Positions 44,397 to 53,833 of a DNA stretch of 64,000 nt are shown piece by piece. A program made the translations under genes and the position numbers. The DNA comes from Phycisphaerae bacterium (lineage in GTDB: Bacteria > Chloroflexota > Anaerolineae > 4572-78 > J111), in assembly GCA_028285035.1 (NCBI GenBank), contig JANQQF010000036.1, positions 62,001-126,000 of the forward strand, in the 5' to 3' direction. Numbering within the stretch: the first letter of the stretch is position 1; every line of letters starts with the position of its first letter. The notes beneath the pieces were generated by a model. That model saw only the letters and a list, made by a program, of their open reading frames with translations, was not told the origin of the DNA and searched no databases.

Positions 44397-45175
44397 TGGC
44401 TGTTGTCACCCTCACCATCAATGATGAAATGTTTAGTGCTCGCCGTGGACAATCCCTCCTGGACGTTATCCGTGAGCAAGGTATCTATTTGCCGACCTTG
44501 TGCCAAATGGAGGGGCTAACTGACCGGGGGGGCTGTCGGCTCTGTTTGGTTGAAATTGCGGGGAATCGGAATTTACAGGCGGCCTGTGTCACCGATGTAA
44601 AAGATGGAATGGTGGTCACCACCCATAGCCAGCGCTTGAAGAAGTATCGCCGCATGACCCTAGAGTTAATCTTTGCCGAACGTAATCACGTCTGTTCGGT
44701 TTGTGTGATGAATGGGAATTGTGAATTGCAGGCTGTGGCCGCCATTGAAGGGATGGACCACGTTCGCTACGACTATCTCCACCCTGATCTACCGATGGAC
44801 CTCAGCCATAGTCGCTTTGGTCTCGATCACAACCGCTGTATTTTGTGTACCCGTTGTGTTCGGGTGTGTGATGAAGTGGAAGGGGCTCACACCAAAGATG
44901 TGATGGGCCGCGGCCACAACTGTTTGATTATTCACGATCTCAATCAGCCGTGGGGCAATAGCCGAAGCTGTACCAGCTGTGGCAAATGTGTCCAAGTTTG
45001 CCCGACTGGCGCCCTCTTCCACAAAGGAATGAGTGTGGCCGAGATGGAAAAACGTCACGATTTCCTCTCCTGGATCACGGCAGGCCGCGAGAAAGACGAG
45101 TGGGATCACGCCCAAAAGATGCCTTACTACAAATTAGAGCGCAAGGAAGGAGAGACAAATGGCCAAGAACCGTAA
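44396..45175 (+). CDS. hoxU: NAD-linked [NiFe] hydrogenase, HoxU electron-transfer subunit
   Basis: 259 aa, NuoG N-terminal-like. It carries a [2Fe-2S] ferredoxin domain ([20 protein letters not shown]), a His-Cys3 [4Fe-4S] site ([12 protein letters not shown]) and two ferredoxin-type [4Fe-4S] motifs ([11 protein letters not shown] and [11 protein letters not shown]). It relays electrons from HoxF to the hydrogenase module HoxYH. It overlaps hoxY by 17 bp. Confidence 0.97.
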   Translation: MAVVTLTINDEMFSARRGQSLLDVIREQGIYLPTLCQMEGLTDRGGCRLCLVEIAGNRNLQAACVTDVKDGMVVTTHSQRLKKYRRMTLELIFAERNHVCSVCVMNGNCELQAVAAIEGMDHVRYDYLHPDLPMDLSHSRFGLDHNRCILCTRCVRVCDEVEGAHTKDVMGRGHNCLIIHDLNQPWGNSRSCTSCGKCVQVCPTGALFHKGMSVAEMEKRHDFLSWITAGREKDEWDHAQKMPYYKLERKEGETNGQEP

Positions 45176-45707
45176 AATCCGCTTAGCCACCGCTTGGTTG
45201 GGAGGCTGTTCCGGCTGTCATATGAGCTTTCTTGATCTGGATGAACGTTTAATCGAACTGGCTGAACAAGCCGATTTGGTCTACAGCCCGATTGCTGATA
45301 CCAAGGAGTTTCCGCAGAATGTGGATGTTACTTTGGTTGAAGGGGCAGTGGCCAATATCGATCATCTTGAGTTGGCTCAAGAAATTCGGGAACGGAGCAA
45401 GCTTGTCGTCAGCTTTGGCGACTGTGCTGTCACTGGCAATGTCACCAGCCTGCGAAACCGACTCCAGGTCGATGATCTGCTCAATGAGGTCTATCAGGGT
45501 GGCCCAGGGGCCGTTCCCTTTGGTCAAGAGGAAGATCGAGTGATGCCGGCCCTGATCGAGCGGGTCTATCCCCTTCATCAGGTCATTCCCGTCGATGTTT
45601 ATCTGCCTGGCTGTCCGCCTGAGCCAGATCATATATGGGCGGCTGTGTCTGCCCTACTTCAGGGCGAGCCCGTGCGTTTACCTGAAACAATGCGGTATTT
45701 TGGCTAG
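45159..45707 (+). CDS. hoxY: NAD-linked [NiFe] hydrogenase, HoxY small subunit
   Basis: 182 aa. The proximal [4Fe-4S] ligands are visible as [12 protein letters not shown] near the N-terminus, GDCAVTGN in the middle and LPGCPPEPD near the C-terminus. As in other group 3d small subunits it lacks the long C-terminus with further clusters and has no Tat signal, so the enzyme is cytoplasmic. A strong AAGGAGAG site in the hoxU end supports the ATG. Confidence 0.97.
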   Translation: MAKNRKIRLATAWLGGCSGCHMSFLDLDERLIELAEQADLVYSPIADTKEFPQNVDVTLVEGAVANIDHLELAQEIRERSKLVVSFGDCAVTGNVTSLRNRLQVDDLLNEVYQGGPGAVPFGQEEDRVMPALIERVYPLHQVIPVDVYLPGCPPEPDHIWAAVSALLQGEPVRLPETMRYFG

Positions 45708-45727
45708 GATCAAACAGGAGAAACACA

Positions 45728-47164
45728 ATGACAAAAACAATCACCATCGATCCGGTCACCCGGATTGAAGGACACGCTAAGATAACGGTCTATTTGAATG
45801 ATGACGGGGCCGTGAATGATGCCCGCTTTCACGTGACCGAGTTTCGGGGCTTTGAAAAATTTTGTGTCGGGCGTAGTTTTTGGGAGATGCCGGGGATTAC
45901 GGCCCGTATCTGTGGCATTTGTCCGGTCAGCCACCTGATGGCCTCAGCCAAGACCGGTGACGCCATTTTGGGCGTTCGTATTCCCCAGACAGCAGAGATG
46001 CTGCGGCGCTTGATGAATTGGGGCCAAATTGTACAGAGTCACGCCTTAAGCTTCTTCCACCTCAGTGCCCCAGATATTCTGCTGGGGATGGAGAGCGATC
46101 CAGTGAGCCGTAACATTATGGGCCTGATTCAGAAACATCCTGATATTGCTCGCAATGGTATTCGGCTGCGGCAATTTGGCCAGGATGTCATCCGTATTTT
46201 GGGCGGACGCAGTGTGCATCCGGCCTGGACGGTACCCGGTGGGGTGCGCGAGCCACTGTCCACCGAAAACCGAGACGCCATCAAACGAATGTTACCCGAG
46301 GCCTTCGACATTACTGAAATCGCCCTCGATCTGCTCAAAGACTCCTTTGATGACCACGCCACAGAGATCAATACCTATGGTGACTTCCCCAGCCTCTTTA
46401 TGGGCCTGGTGACGCCCGAAGGCGGCTTGGAACATTATGATGGTAAGCTGCGGATTATGGATCACGATGGGCGGCTCGCTCAGGATGATCTGGACCCAGC
46501 CCAATATCGGGATGTAATCGGTGAGGCGGTTCAACCTTGGAGCTATCTCAAATTCCCCTACTATAAACCTTACGGCTATGAGAACGGGGCCGGAATGTAT
46601 CGGGTTGGTCCGCTGGCTCGGCTCAATATCTGTGACTTTGCGGGCACCCCCCGGGCTGACCGGGAGCTCCGTCAATTTCGGCGGCTGGGTGAGCACGGTC
46701 GTCTGGTGACCAGCAGCTTCCACTATCACTATGCCCGACTCATTGAAATTCTTTTCTGTTTAGAACGCATCGAGGAAGTGTTAGAAGACCCGGCCCTGAC
46801 GAGCGATCACATTCGCAGCCAGGCCAGCGTTAACCATCGGGTTGGCGTGGGGGTGAGCGAAGCCCCTCGAGGCACCCTTTTCCACGAGTACCACGTGGAT
46901 AGTAATGGGATTTTGGAGCAGGTCAATTTGATTATTGCTACTGGCCAGAACAATCTGGCGATGAACCAAACGGTCAAACAGATTGCCCAAGGTTATGTGA
47001 CCAACGGTAAATTGGGACAAGGTATTTTGAATCGAATTGAGCACGGCATCCGGGTGTTTGATCCCTGTCTCAGTTGCTCCACCCACGCCGTGGGGCAGAT
47101 GCCGCTACACGTACAACTGATCGGCCCGGATGGTCAGGTGGTTGATGAGAAAATCCGTGATTGA
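45728..47164 (+). CDS. hoxH: NAD-linked [NiFe] hydrogenase, HoxH large catalytic subunit
   Basis: 478 aa. The NiFe site ligands are present: [10 protein letters not shown] near residue 60 and [12 protein letters not shown] near the C-terminus. The tail after the conserved His extends beyond the site where the maturation protease cuts, as expected for a precursor. It oxidises H2 or reduces protons with NAD(H) as partner through HoxFU. No hyp genes are in the window, so they must lie elsewhere. AGGAG precedes the ATG. Confidence 0.97.
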   Translation: MTKTITIDPVTRIEGHAKITVYLNDDGAVNDARFHVTEFRGFEKFCVGRSFWEMPGITARICGICPVSHLMASAKTGDAILGVRIPQTAEMLRRLMNWGQIVQSHALSFFHLSAPDILLGMESDPVSRNIMGLIQKHPDIARNGIRLRQFGQDVIRILGGRSVHPAWTVPGGVREPLSTENRDAIKRMLPEAFDITEIALDLLKDSFDDHATEINTYGDFPSLFMGLVTPEGGLEHYDGKLRIMDHDGRLAQDDLDPAQYRDVIGEAVQPWSYLKFPYYKPYGYENGAGMYRVGPLARLNICDFAGTPRADRELRQFRRLGEHGRLVTSSFHYHYARLIEILFCLERIEEVLEDPALTSDHIRSQASVNHRVGVGVSEAPRGTLFHEYHVDSNGILEQVNLIIATGQNNLAMNQTVKQIAQGYVTNGKLGQGILNRIEHGIRVFDPCLSCSTHAVGQMPLHVQLIGPDGQVVDEKIRD

Positions 47165-47174
47165 GACCGAGACG

Positions 47175-47702
47175 ATGATTTTGATCATCGGGTATGGCAA
47201 CAGCCTGCGCCGCGACGATGGCGCAGGCGTGTGGCTGGCCCACCATTTAACCCAACAGCTTCGCCAGCAACATCACCCCGTGCACTATCTGGCCTGTCAG
47301 CAACTGACGCCAGAGTTAGCCGCCGATCTGGCTGATCCAGGGGTGATGGCTGTCTTTTTTGTTGATACCCGAGTCGTTGCGCCCTCCGAGGTGGCCCCGC
47401 AGGTAAGAATTGAACCGCTGGCGGCCGACAATGGTAGTCCCAGCACCGGCCACCATCTGACCCCAGCCACGCTACTTCTCTACACGGCCCACCTGTACCA
47501 GTGCATTCCACTCGCCTGGCAAATCACCGTGCCCGGTCACGACTTTGGCTTTGGCGAGACATTTAGTCCAGAGACCCAGGCTGCCCTGACGGAGGCGGAG
47601 CATTCATTTTGGCCGCGCTTTCAAGATATTGTTTCAGCGAGCCTCAAACCCGCCCCCCATACTGCTTCAGCAAGACCACTGCCGCCTGATGCTTCTTTTT
47701 AA
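47175..47702 (+). CDS. hoxW: Hydrogenase maturation protease (HoxW-type)
   Basis: 175 aa from ATG 47175; GTG 47157 and other upstream starts lie inside hoxH. The family start ILIIGYGNSLRRDDGAGVWLA carries the first nickel-sensing acidic residue (Asp in RRDDG), VFFVDTRV the second Asp, and GHH/ITVPGHDFGFGETFS the later His. It removes the HoxH C-terminal tail after nickel insertion. The last 20 residues (PAPHTASARPLPPD) are an extension caused by reading into the convergent ankyrin gene, with which it overlaps by 59 bp. Confidence 0.9.
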   Translation: MILIIGYGNSLRRDDGAGVWLAHHLTQQLRQQHHPVHYLACQQLTPELAADLADPGVMAVFFVDTRVVAPSEVAPQVRIEPLAADNGSPSTGHHLTPATLLLYTAHLYQCIPLAWQITVPGHDFGFGETFSPETQAALTEAEHSFWPRFQDIVSASLKPAPHTASARPLPPDASF

Positions 47703-48597
47703 TGGCTAACGCCAACGGCGTTTCCCCATTTGGCATTCGGGCGTTCACCTCCGCCCCAGCGGCGATCAGCACCTCAATTACCTGCGTAAAGCCTGCTCGA
47801 GCCGCATTGTGTAAAGCGGTACGGCCTTTATCATCGGTCTCCTCAACATCAGCCCCGTATTTGATAAGCATTTCGATCCACACGGAATGTTCGCCCTTGT
47901 CCCCCCGGCAGGCGTAGGTCAGGACGCCTTCGATCAGACAGCCATGGCTAAAGAAAAAATCCATCATTGCCCCATCATTGCTGCGTAGCACCGAGAAGGC
48001 ATTTGCTTGGCTAGGCACTGCCCCATTGTTGACCAGCAGGGTGACCAGATCCATTCGACCGCGACGACATACGATATCAAACAACAACGGCGCAGCCGTG
48101 ACCACGTCTGCCTCGCGTTCAATCAGATATTTCGCTGTTTCGTATTGGCCGCCTGCCAGCGCATAGTGGAGCAGGGTTGAGGCGTGCACCTCGTCATCGG
48201 GGTGGGGCTGATGGATTAGGGATGGGTCGCTGCTCAGGTGTTGCTTGAGCGTGGCTAATTGACCCAAGAAGGTGGCGGTGTAGCCGTTGATGAGGGTGCC
48301 GTGGTCAAGGAGATACCCGGCAATTTCGGTCCGCTTCTTTAGCAGGGCAATACAATAAGGCTTGACCAAGACAATTGTCTCGTGTCGATACCGTCCGGCC
48401 AGATTAGGATCGGCTCCCGCTTCGATCAGAAACGTAACTACCGCCATCCGCCCCATCCGGGCCGCCTCCCACAACAGCGTGCGGCGATGGCCCCCACTGC
48501 GGGCATTGAGTAGGGCGGGTTCCGTAGCCAGCAGCGCCTGCACCGCTGGCAAATCACCCTTAGCGGCCAGTTTGAGCCTTTGATCCGAAATCTGCAC
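47644..48597 (-). CDS. Ankyrin-repeat protein
   Basis: 317 aa from GTG 48597, 9 bp after the upstream gene's stop. Ankyrin repeats run through the protein, clearest at residues 38-70 (RRTLLWEAARMGRMAVVTFL), 140-175 (STLLHYALAGGQYETAKYLI) and 258-310 (GRTALHNAARAGFTQVIEVL, GETPLALAIKKKHQAAVVLL); the central ones are degenerate. No signal peptide or enzyme domain is visible. It is the last gene of the TIR-ROCO operon and probably a protein-binding partner. Its 3' end overlaps the end of hoxW on the other strand. Confidence 0.85.
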   Translation of the reverse strand: MQISDQRLKLAAKGDLPAVQALLATEPALLNARSGGHRRTLLWEAARMGRMAVVTFLIEAGADPNLAGRYRHETIVLVKPYCIALLKKRTEIAGYLLDHGTLINGYTATFLGQLATLKQHLSSDPSLIHQPHPDDEVHASTLLHYALAGGQYETAKYLIEREADVVTAAPLLFDIVCRRGRMDLVTLLVNNGAVPSQANAFSVLRSNDGAMMDFFFSHGCLIEGVLTYACRGDKGEHSVWIEMLIKYGADVEETDDKGRTALHNAARAGFTQVIEVLIAAGAEVNARMPNGETPLALAIKKKHQAAVVLLKQYGGRV

Positions 48598-48606
48598 GAA
48601 TCGCCC

Positions 48607-49155
48607 CTAGCGGGTCCAATTCAACAGTGCTTGCAAAATTGTATAGCCATCCACCGAGGGAATCGGCAAGAGAGTCAGCAGGCCAATCACCAAATTGGTG
48701 TTGGCAAAGAAGGTCAGCAAGTGATTTGGCCCCACCATTTGACCCAAACCCCACACCAACGCCCACACCAACAGATTGGCTGCGGGTCCACCAATGGCCC
48801 GTCCAATATGAACTCGGCTGGGTTGTTCTTCCTTATCCTCATAACGGGTCAGCTCGACCACCGATGTCAGGAGCGTCGAATCCATCGGAGCGCCCACCGA
48901 CCAACTGCTAAAGATATGGCCAAAGTTGTGCAGATAGCCCGAAATAAAGATCAACCCCGCATAAGCCAGCCCGTACAGCAGCCGCCCCACTAGCTGTGCG
49001 GTTGGGGCAAAGAAAAATGCCAAACCAACCCCGATCCCAATCAGTAAGAATGGGTAGAGCCAGGCCAGCGGCGTTGCATAATAATCCACGCCAAACAAAC
49101 GGAACACCTTGCGCTCCCGCGCTTTATCCATTTTTTCAAAAACAAATAGCGTCAT
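48607..49155 (-). CDS. Site-2-protease-like (M50) membrane protein with substituted active site
   Basis: 182 aa, with four to five membrane helices after a charged 20-residue N-terminus. The zinc motif HExxH of M50 proteases appears as HNFGH (76-80), with the catalytic Glu replaced by Asn. The second motif, usually NPxPxxDG, reads LPIPSVDG with Asp169 kept. IGGPAANLLVW fits the family. It may be a pseudo-protease or membrane anchor; proteolysis is not expected without the Glu. Its start overlaps the ROCO stop as ATGA, so translation is coupled. Confidence 0.75.
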   Translation of the reverse strand: MTLFVFEKMDKARERKVFRLFGVDYYATPLAWLYPFLLIGIGVGLAFFFAPTAQLVGRLLYGLAYAGLIFISGYLHNFGHIFSSWSVGAPMDSTLLTSVVELTRYEDKEEQPSRVHIGRAIGGPAANLLVWALVWGLGQMVGPNHLLTFFANTNLVIGLLTLLPIPSVDGYTILQALLNWTR

Positions 49156-52100
49156 TGGGCTGCCTCATTGTCTAATCTTGTCATTACCGCAGTGCATAGC
49201 TCCGTGAAATCAGATTGCAGGTGAATATCAGGGGTAAGTGTGTTCATCCTGCGAAGAATATTCATTAAGTCTGGTAACAACGCGCGGATATCGGTGTAGA
49301 GATCAATATCATCCCGAAAGCCTTCCATATTTGCCGTAGAGACACTTTTCATCAGATGATCTAATTCATCTCGCTTATCTTCCCAATGTTTCACATACCG
49401 CACCCGCTCAACCGCATCTGTGATCTTGGTATCTGGCATGATAATCGGGAAGATACGATCATAAAAATCACCGTTCCTGGCGATGTGGACCAACTCATAA
49501 CAGCCGTTGGCGGATTTGAGATAGGCTTCGTTAATAATCAGAATCACACATTGACCAGTTCCAATCTGTTCCATAAAGGCTTTGATGCTTCCTTTGAAGC
49601 CCAAATCACGCGTGTCACGCACAATAAGCACCCCCTGATCTTGGAAGGCTTGATCTACTGCATCAGCCAAGGCTTCACTCTCAGCCCCAGCCGCGTAGGA
49701 GATAAAAATCTCTGGCCTGATTTCCTGCAATCCCGCCAGCGTATCGTGCCACTGTCGGCGCAAATCCTGACGCAGTGGCGCAAAGGCCGGATGATTGAAG
49801 GGAATGGCATAGAGGGTCAGCACCAAATCATAGAGGGTCAAAACATGACGCGCAGGGTCTCGGAAATCACCGGGCTGAACCCCACGGAAATCTTGAGGTT
49901 GGGCCGTGCCCGTATCGTGCTCTAGAAGCAAGGGGATGATGGTTGACCGTCGTCGGGTTTGTTTGAGACGGGGTTTAGCCAAAGTGATGTCGGTGGCGAT
50001 GACTAGATCACGTCGTTGCCACGCTTGTTTATAGGCCGAGGTCGCGGCCAGGAGGATAAAGTCGTCAGCCTCAACCTGCGCCGGATTATCAATAACATGA
50101 ACCCCAGCGTTGTGTAGATCATCGATCAGGCTCGCGACCCAAGACGCTTGGGCGGGCAGGTGACTGACCCAGCAGCGTGGCGCAGCACGGTCGCGCCGGA
50201 AGCTCTTCACATTGGAGAGGTGCATCTCATATTTGCGGCGTAGCTGGGCTAGATGCTCGGCGCGGGCCACTGACTGACGATTACGTTCGCCTAACGCCTG
50301 AGGCTCATCTATTTTGGGCAACATCACTTTTTCGCCACAATCAGAGCAAAAGATGAAATCCTTACGCTGGCGTAGTTGCTTGATAACTGTGGCCCGTTCC
50401 TGAAGATGTTTGTTGACACAGTGGACTGGCGGGTAGCGACGTACCTCTACATCACGTTGGTAGAGAAATTTTTCGAACAAGCCCTGGAACAGGGTGCGGG
50501 CGTAGATGGGCGTGGTGGTAGCATAGTAGAGAATGAATTCGGTCTCACCGGCTCGCTCCTCGATCTGGCGGAACCCGCAAATTTCGCCCGGACCCATCTC
50601 GTACTGGGCCTGATTTTGCCATTGGTTGACCCGGGTGAAGGTTTGGGTATAGCCCAGCAGGACGACCAGAGCTGAGTAGACGTTTTCGACCGCGCCCCGA
50701 ATGATGTAGGATACATCGTCGATGGTGTCGAAATCATCAAAGAGGGGGCGTTTTTGCTGGATCAAACCGGGAAAGATGAGCAGATTTTCCGCCCCCAATG
50801 TTTCGCGGAAGCAGATGTTATGCTCCACGAAGCGCAAGATGGCCGCATCGCTCAGGGTCTCCTGCTCTGCCCCCGACAGCGTTTCAAGTTCAGCAAACGG
50901 ATAGCCGCCATTCAGCAGCGTGGTTTCATTGAGGGACCCCAAATTGCGGGGATGCCGATTGGCCTGCAGGATGATCGACGACACCAAATTGACCAGCAGG
51001 TCTGGCGAAAGGAGAATGGTTTGTTCGCCAGCCGAGGTGCGCAGGATGGTAACATAGCCGTGATTCTCCAAATGACCGATGGCTGTCATCATCTCAGCGT
51101 TCGTAAAGTGCCACTCGGCCCGTTCTTTGTCAGTCTGCTCACTCTGTCCTGAGCTTGTCGAATGGGCGTCAAAGGGGCTGGCCCCCGCCTGCCACGCGGT
51201 CTCGATCTCTGCCCGCAGTTCCGCTGGGCTGACCAGCACGTTCGTCCGCTCAGGCTGTTCCTTGAGCGACAAGACGTAATCCTTGATCCGCTTGAACGTG
51301 ACCGTCGTGACCGTGGTGGTCATACTCTCCCAGGGAATGTTGTCTTTGAGGAGCGTCAGCAGCGCTTCAATGTTGACATTCTCTTTGGCACTGGTACTAA
51401 TATAGCCCCCACTGATGCCGTAGCGTTGGCAAAATTGATCCACCTCATCTTGAGTTAGGATCGAATCTCCCACGTCAACCCGTGCCCCCACCAGGACGGA
51501 CGGCGGTAGCTCGTCTTTGCCAGACAGCTGATTGATCCAGAACTCCACCCCGTTCAGCGACTCCACCCCTTTGGTTGGGTCAAACAGGAGCAGCGACAGA
51601 TTCACATTGTCTAGAAAGAGGGGGTGGCCGTGCCGATAAATCGGTTGCCCCGCCAAATCCCACAACACCGCCTCACACTCGGTGCCGTCGTCCTGGGTTT
51701 GCCCCAACTCATCAACCACCCAGAACTGCTGGCCGTGGGTCGAGGGATGTTCCTTGAATTCGCCGTGGGCCAGTCGCCAGCCTAGGCCGGTCTTGCCCAC
51801 ACCCGAATCACCGACTAAGACAAGTTTGGCGGTGGTGTAACGGACGGAGTCGGTGGTGGTTTGACCAAGGAGGGTGTCCATATCAAGATCCCAAATGCGA
51901 ATGACAGTGTTGTTTTCGCCGAGAGAGGCGAGGATGGGGAGGTGGGGGTGGAAGGCAAGATCTGCATAAAAAACGCACTCATCATTTGTGGTTTCAGACA
52001 ATTGACCTATCATTTCCCAAGTATCGCCACGCCATAACCGTATTGAGCCATCATGCGACTTCGATGCAATAACTTGGCCATCAGATGAAAAGCCAACTGA

Positions 52101-52985
52101 GGTTATAATATTACTATGACCTTCCAAAACACCTAGCTGCCGTTTTTTTACTATATCCCAGATATGAATAGTGCTATCCTTTGATGCTGAGATTAGTAAT
52201 GTACCTTGAGGTGCCCAAGCTACATTAACTACGGGGGATTTAAGGTCTTTAATATCCCAGATTATCTTTCCATTATTAGGGTTCCACAATTTGATTGTCT
52301 GATCAGTTGATCCAGAGGCGAGAATTTTGCCATTTGGCGACCATCGCAAGCTCCATACCCTATTTTTGTGCCCCTTCAATGTTTGGATAGTCTCTTGACT
52401 CGTGGCTTTCATTAAGAGAATATTATTGTCAGTATTATATGCGATAATTGAACTGTCTGGTGACCAAGCTATACCTATTACCATTTTTGCCCAGTCTTGA
52501 GCCTCCCATGCGTTCTCTATTGGTAAAGACTTATGGACAACCAATTTGATAATTTGTTTTCCCGTATATGTTTCCCAAAATGCAATTGTTCCATCAGATG
52601 ATGCAGATACAAGCTCTTGGCTATTTGTCGACCATACAATGCAATTTACCTTATGGCTGTGGCCAGTTAGAATAACTGTCGGTTTTCCAGTGTCTACATT
52701 CCAAAGACGAATTGTTTTGTCATTAGACGCTGAAGCCAAGAACTGGCCGTCCGGCGACCAAGCTATGCGATTAATTTGGCCAGTATGCCCGCGCAGAATG
52801 CGCTTCAGGGTCAGGCCCGGTACGGGACTTTCGCCCACGCGCACCCCGTCGGCGGGTTCGGGATCGTAGTTGGGCAGGTCGGGGAGGAGGTCTTGTGAGG
52901 ATATAGGAGGTGGTTTTTGCTTGGGGTTGGGGTGCGGTGATGGTTTAGGTTCTTTTTTTCCTGTAAATCGGTTTAACCAATCCAT
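49152..52985 (-). CDS. WD40-Roc-COR-TIR protein (bacterial ROCO receptor)
   Basis: 1277 aa. A Pro-rich N-terminus is followed by a single seven-bladed WD40 propeller (about 60-372). The Roc GTPase starts at about 385: P-loop GDSGVGKT (392-399), DLAGQP as G3, ARVD in the G4 position and TSAK as G5. A COR-like region with winged-helix character follows (NAEMMTAIGHLENHGYVTIL), then a CxxC pair (FCSDCGE), a region about 940-1050 that may be a degenerate TIR, and a clear TIR domain from 1091 (PEIFISYAAG...ANGCYEL) with the putative catalytic Glu1163. The order sensor-switch-effector resembles NLR and LRRK-type receptors. Encoded 32 bp after the TIR gene. An in-frame repeat lies at about 605-617. 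Confidence 0.9.
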   Translation of the reverse strand: MDWLNRFTGKKEPKPSPHPNPKQKPPPISSQDLLPDLPNYDPEPADGVRVGESPVPGLTLKRILRGHTGQINRIAWSPDGQFLASASNDKTIRLWNVDTGKPTVILTGHSHKVNCIVWSTNSQELVSASSDGTIAFWETYTGKQIIKLVVHKSLPIENAWEAQDWAKMVIGIAWSPDSSIIAYNTDNNILLMKATSQETIQTLKGHKNRVWSLRWSPNGKILASGSTDQTIKLWNPNNGKIIWDIKDLKSPVVNVAWAPQGTLLISASKDSTIHIWDIVKKRQLGVLEGHSNIITSVGFSSDGQVIASKSHDGSIRLWRGDTWEMIGQLSETTNDECVFYADLAFHPHLPILASLGENNTVIRIWDLDMDTLLGQTTTDSVRYTTAKLVLVGDSGVGKTGLGWRLAHGEFKEHPSTHGQQFWVVDELGQTQDDGTECEAVLWDLAGQPIYRHGHPLFLDNVNLSLLLFDPTKGVESLNGVEFWINQLSGKDELPPSVLVGARVDVGDSILTQDEVDQFCQRYGISGGYISTSAKENVNIEALLTLLKDNIPWESMTTTVTTVTFKRIKDYVLSLKEQPERTNVLVSPAELRAEIETAWQAGASPFDAHSTSSGQSEQTDKERAEWHFTNAEMMTAIGHLENHGYVTILRTSAGEQTILLSPDLLVNLVSSIILQANRHPRNLGSLNETTLLNGGYPFAELETLSGAEQETLSDAAILRFVEHNICFRETLGAENLLIFPGLIQQKRPLFDDFDTIDDVSYIIRGAVENVYSALVVLLGYTQTFTRVNQWQNQAQYEMGPGEICGFRQIEERAGETEFILYYATTTPIYARTLFQGLFEKFLYQRDVEVRRYPPVHCVNKHLQERATVIKQLRQRKDFIFCSDCGEKVMLPKIDEPQALGERNRQSVARAEHLAQLRRKYEMHLSNVKSFRRDRAAPRCWVSHLPAQASWVASLIDDLHNAGVHVIDNPAQVEADDFILLAATSAYKQAWQRRDLVIATDITLAKPRLKQTRRRSTIIPLLLEHDTGTAQPQDFRGVQPGDFRDPARHVLTLYDLVLTLYAIPFNHPAFAPLRQDLRRQWHDTLAGLQEIRPEIFISYAAGAESEALADAVDQAFQDQGVLIVRDTRDLGFKGSIKAFMEQIGTGQCVILIINEAYLKSANGCYELVHIARNGDFYDRIFPIIMPDTKITDAVERVRYVKHWEDKRDELDHLMKSVSTANMEGFRDDIDLYTDIRALLPDLMNILRRMNTLTPDIHLQSDFTELCTAVMTRLDNEAAQ
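51139..51168. repeat. Dispersed repeat in frame inside the ROCO gene
   Basis: On the minus strand the core is CATTCGACAAGCTCAGGACA, which I recognise as a dispersed repeat found in many environmental genomes. It is read in frame as DAHSTSSGQSEQ within the COR region without disrupting the ORF. Confidence 0.65.
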
Positions 52986-53017
52986 TACGCTGTTTGTCCT
53001 TTGGTTTTAACTAGTTT

Positions 53018-53833
53018 CTACCCGTCCAGCTTAGCCATCACGGCGTTGTACAGTTCTTCAAAGTCTGATTCGCGATGTAGGTCAGGGGTCAGGGCGTTCA
53101 TATCCCTAAGAATGTCGGTCAATTCAGCAATTGTGGCGCGGATGTCGGTGTATAGGTCGATATCTTCGCGAAAACCTTGCATATTGGCTGCGCTGACAGT
53201 TCTCATAGCTTCATCCAGTTTTTTGGCTTTGGCTTCCCAATGTTGAACATATTGTATACGATCCACCGGATCGTAGATGTTGGCGTCTTTTAGAATAATG
53301 GGGAAAATACGATCATAAAATTGACCATGTTTTGATATTTGCACTAACTCAAACATACAATTTTTTGACTCTAAATATTGTTTGCTGATGACCGCGATAA
53401 CACACTGCCCCTGCCCCATCTGTTCCATAAATTGTTTGATACGGTCTTTGTAACCCACCTCGCGGGTGTCACGTAAAATGGTGACCCCTTTGGCTTGAAA
53501 CGCTTCATCCAATTGATCGACAATCTTTTCGCTCTCGCCACCCCAGGCGTAGGATATGAAAACTTGTTTGTTGGGATTACGGTTCGTACTGAGTTTAGCC
53601 TCACTTGATGTTTGCTGTTCCTCGTCTGCTACTTCATCATCAAGCTGAACATCCACCCCAAACTCATCCCGTAGTTGGATTTTTAATCTTCTAATCTCTG
53701 CTTTTTTATCTTCAATTTGCGCTACAATATGGACTGGGGTGAGAGGTGCCATCGTTGCCTGCTGCTTTTCTAGAATTTTTAAGCTACGTTCGTGAATGCG
53801 GAGCAACTCTTCAATATGACTTTGATCTGACAT
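53018..53833 (-). CDS. Coiled-coil-TIR protein
   Basis: 271 aa. Residues 1-60 are a helical, probably coiled-coil N-terminus (IEELLRIHERSLKILEKQQA, then HIVAQIEDKKAEIRRLKIQL) of a type I recall on TIR, SEFIR and CHAT proteins in Chloroflexota and cyanobacteria. After an acidic linker, a TIR domain begins at 91 (VFISYAWGGESE), with the putative catalytic Glu162 in SKNCMFEL. The C-terminal 70 residues (VSAANMQGFREDIDLYTDIR) match the end of the ROCO protein closely, so the two TIR parts are paralogous. TIR domains of this kind either cleave NAD or make signalling nucleotides. First gene of the four-gene operon. Confidence 0.9.
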   Translation of the reverse strand: MSDQSHIEELLRIHERSLKILEKQQATMAPLTPVHIVAQIEDKKAEIRRLKIQLRDEFGVDVQLDDEVADEEQQTSSEAKLSTNRNPNKQVFISYAWGGESEKIVDQLDEAFQAKGVTILRDTREVGYKDRIKQFMEQMGQGQCVIAVISKQYLESKNCMFELVQISKHGQFYDRIFPIILKDANIYDPVDRIQYVQHWEAKAKKLDEAMRTVSAANMQGFREDIDLYTDIRATIAELTDILRDMNALTPDLHRESDFEELYNAVMAKLDG

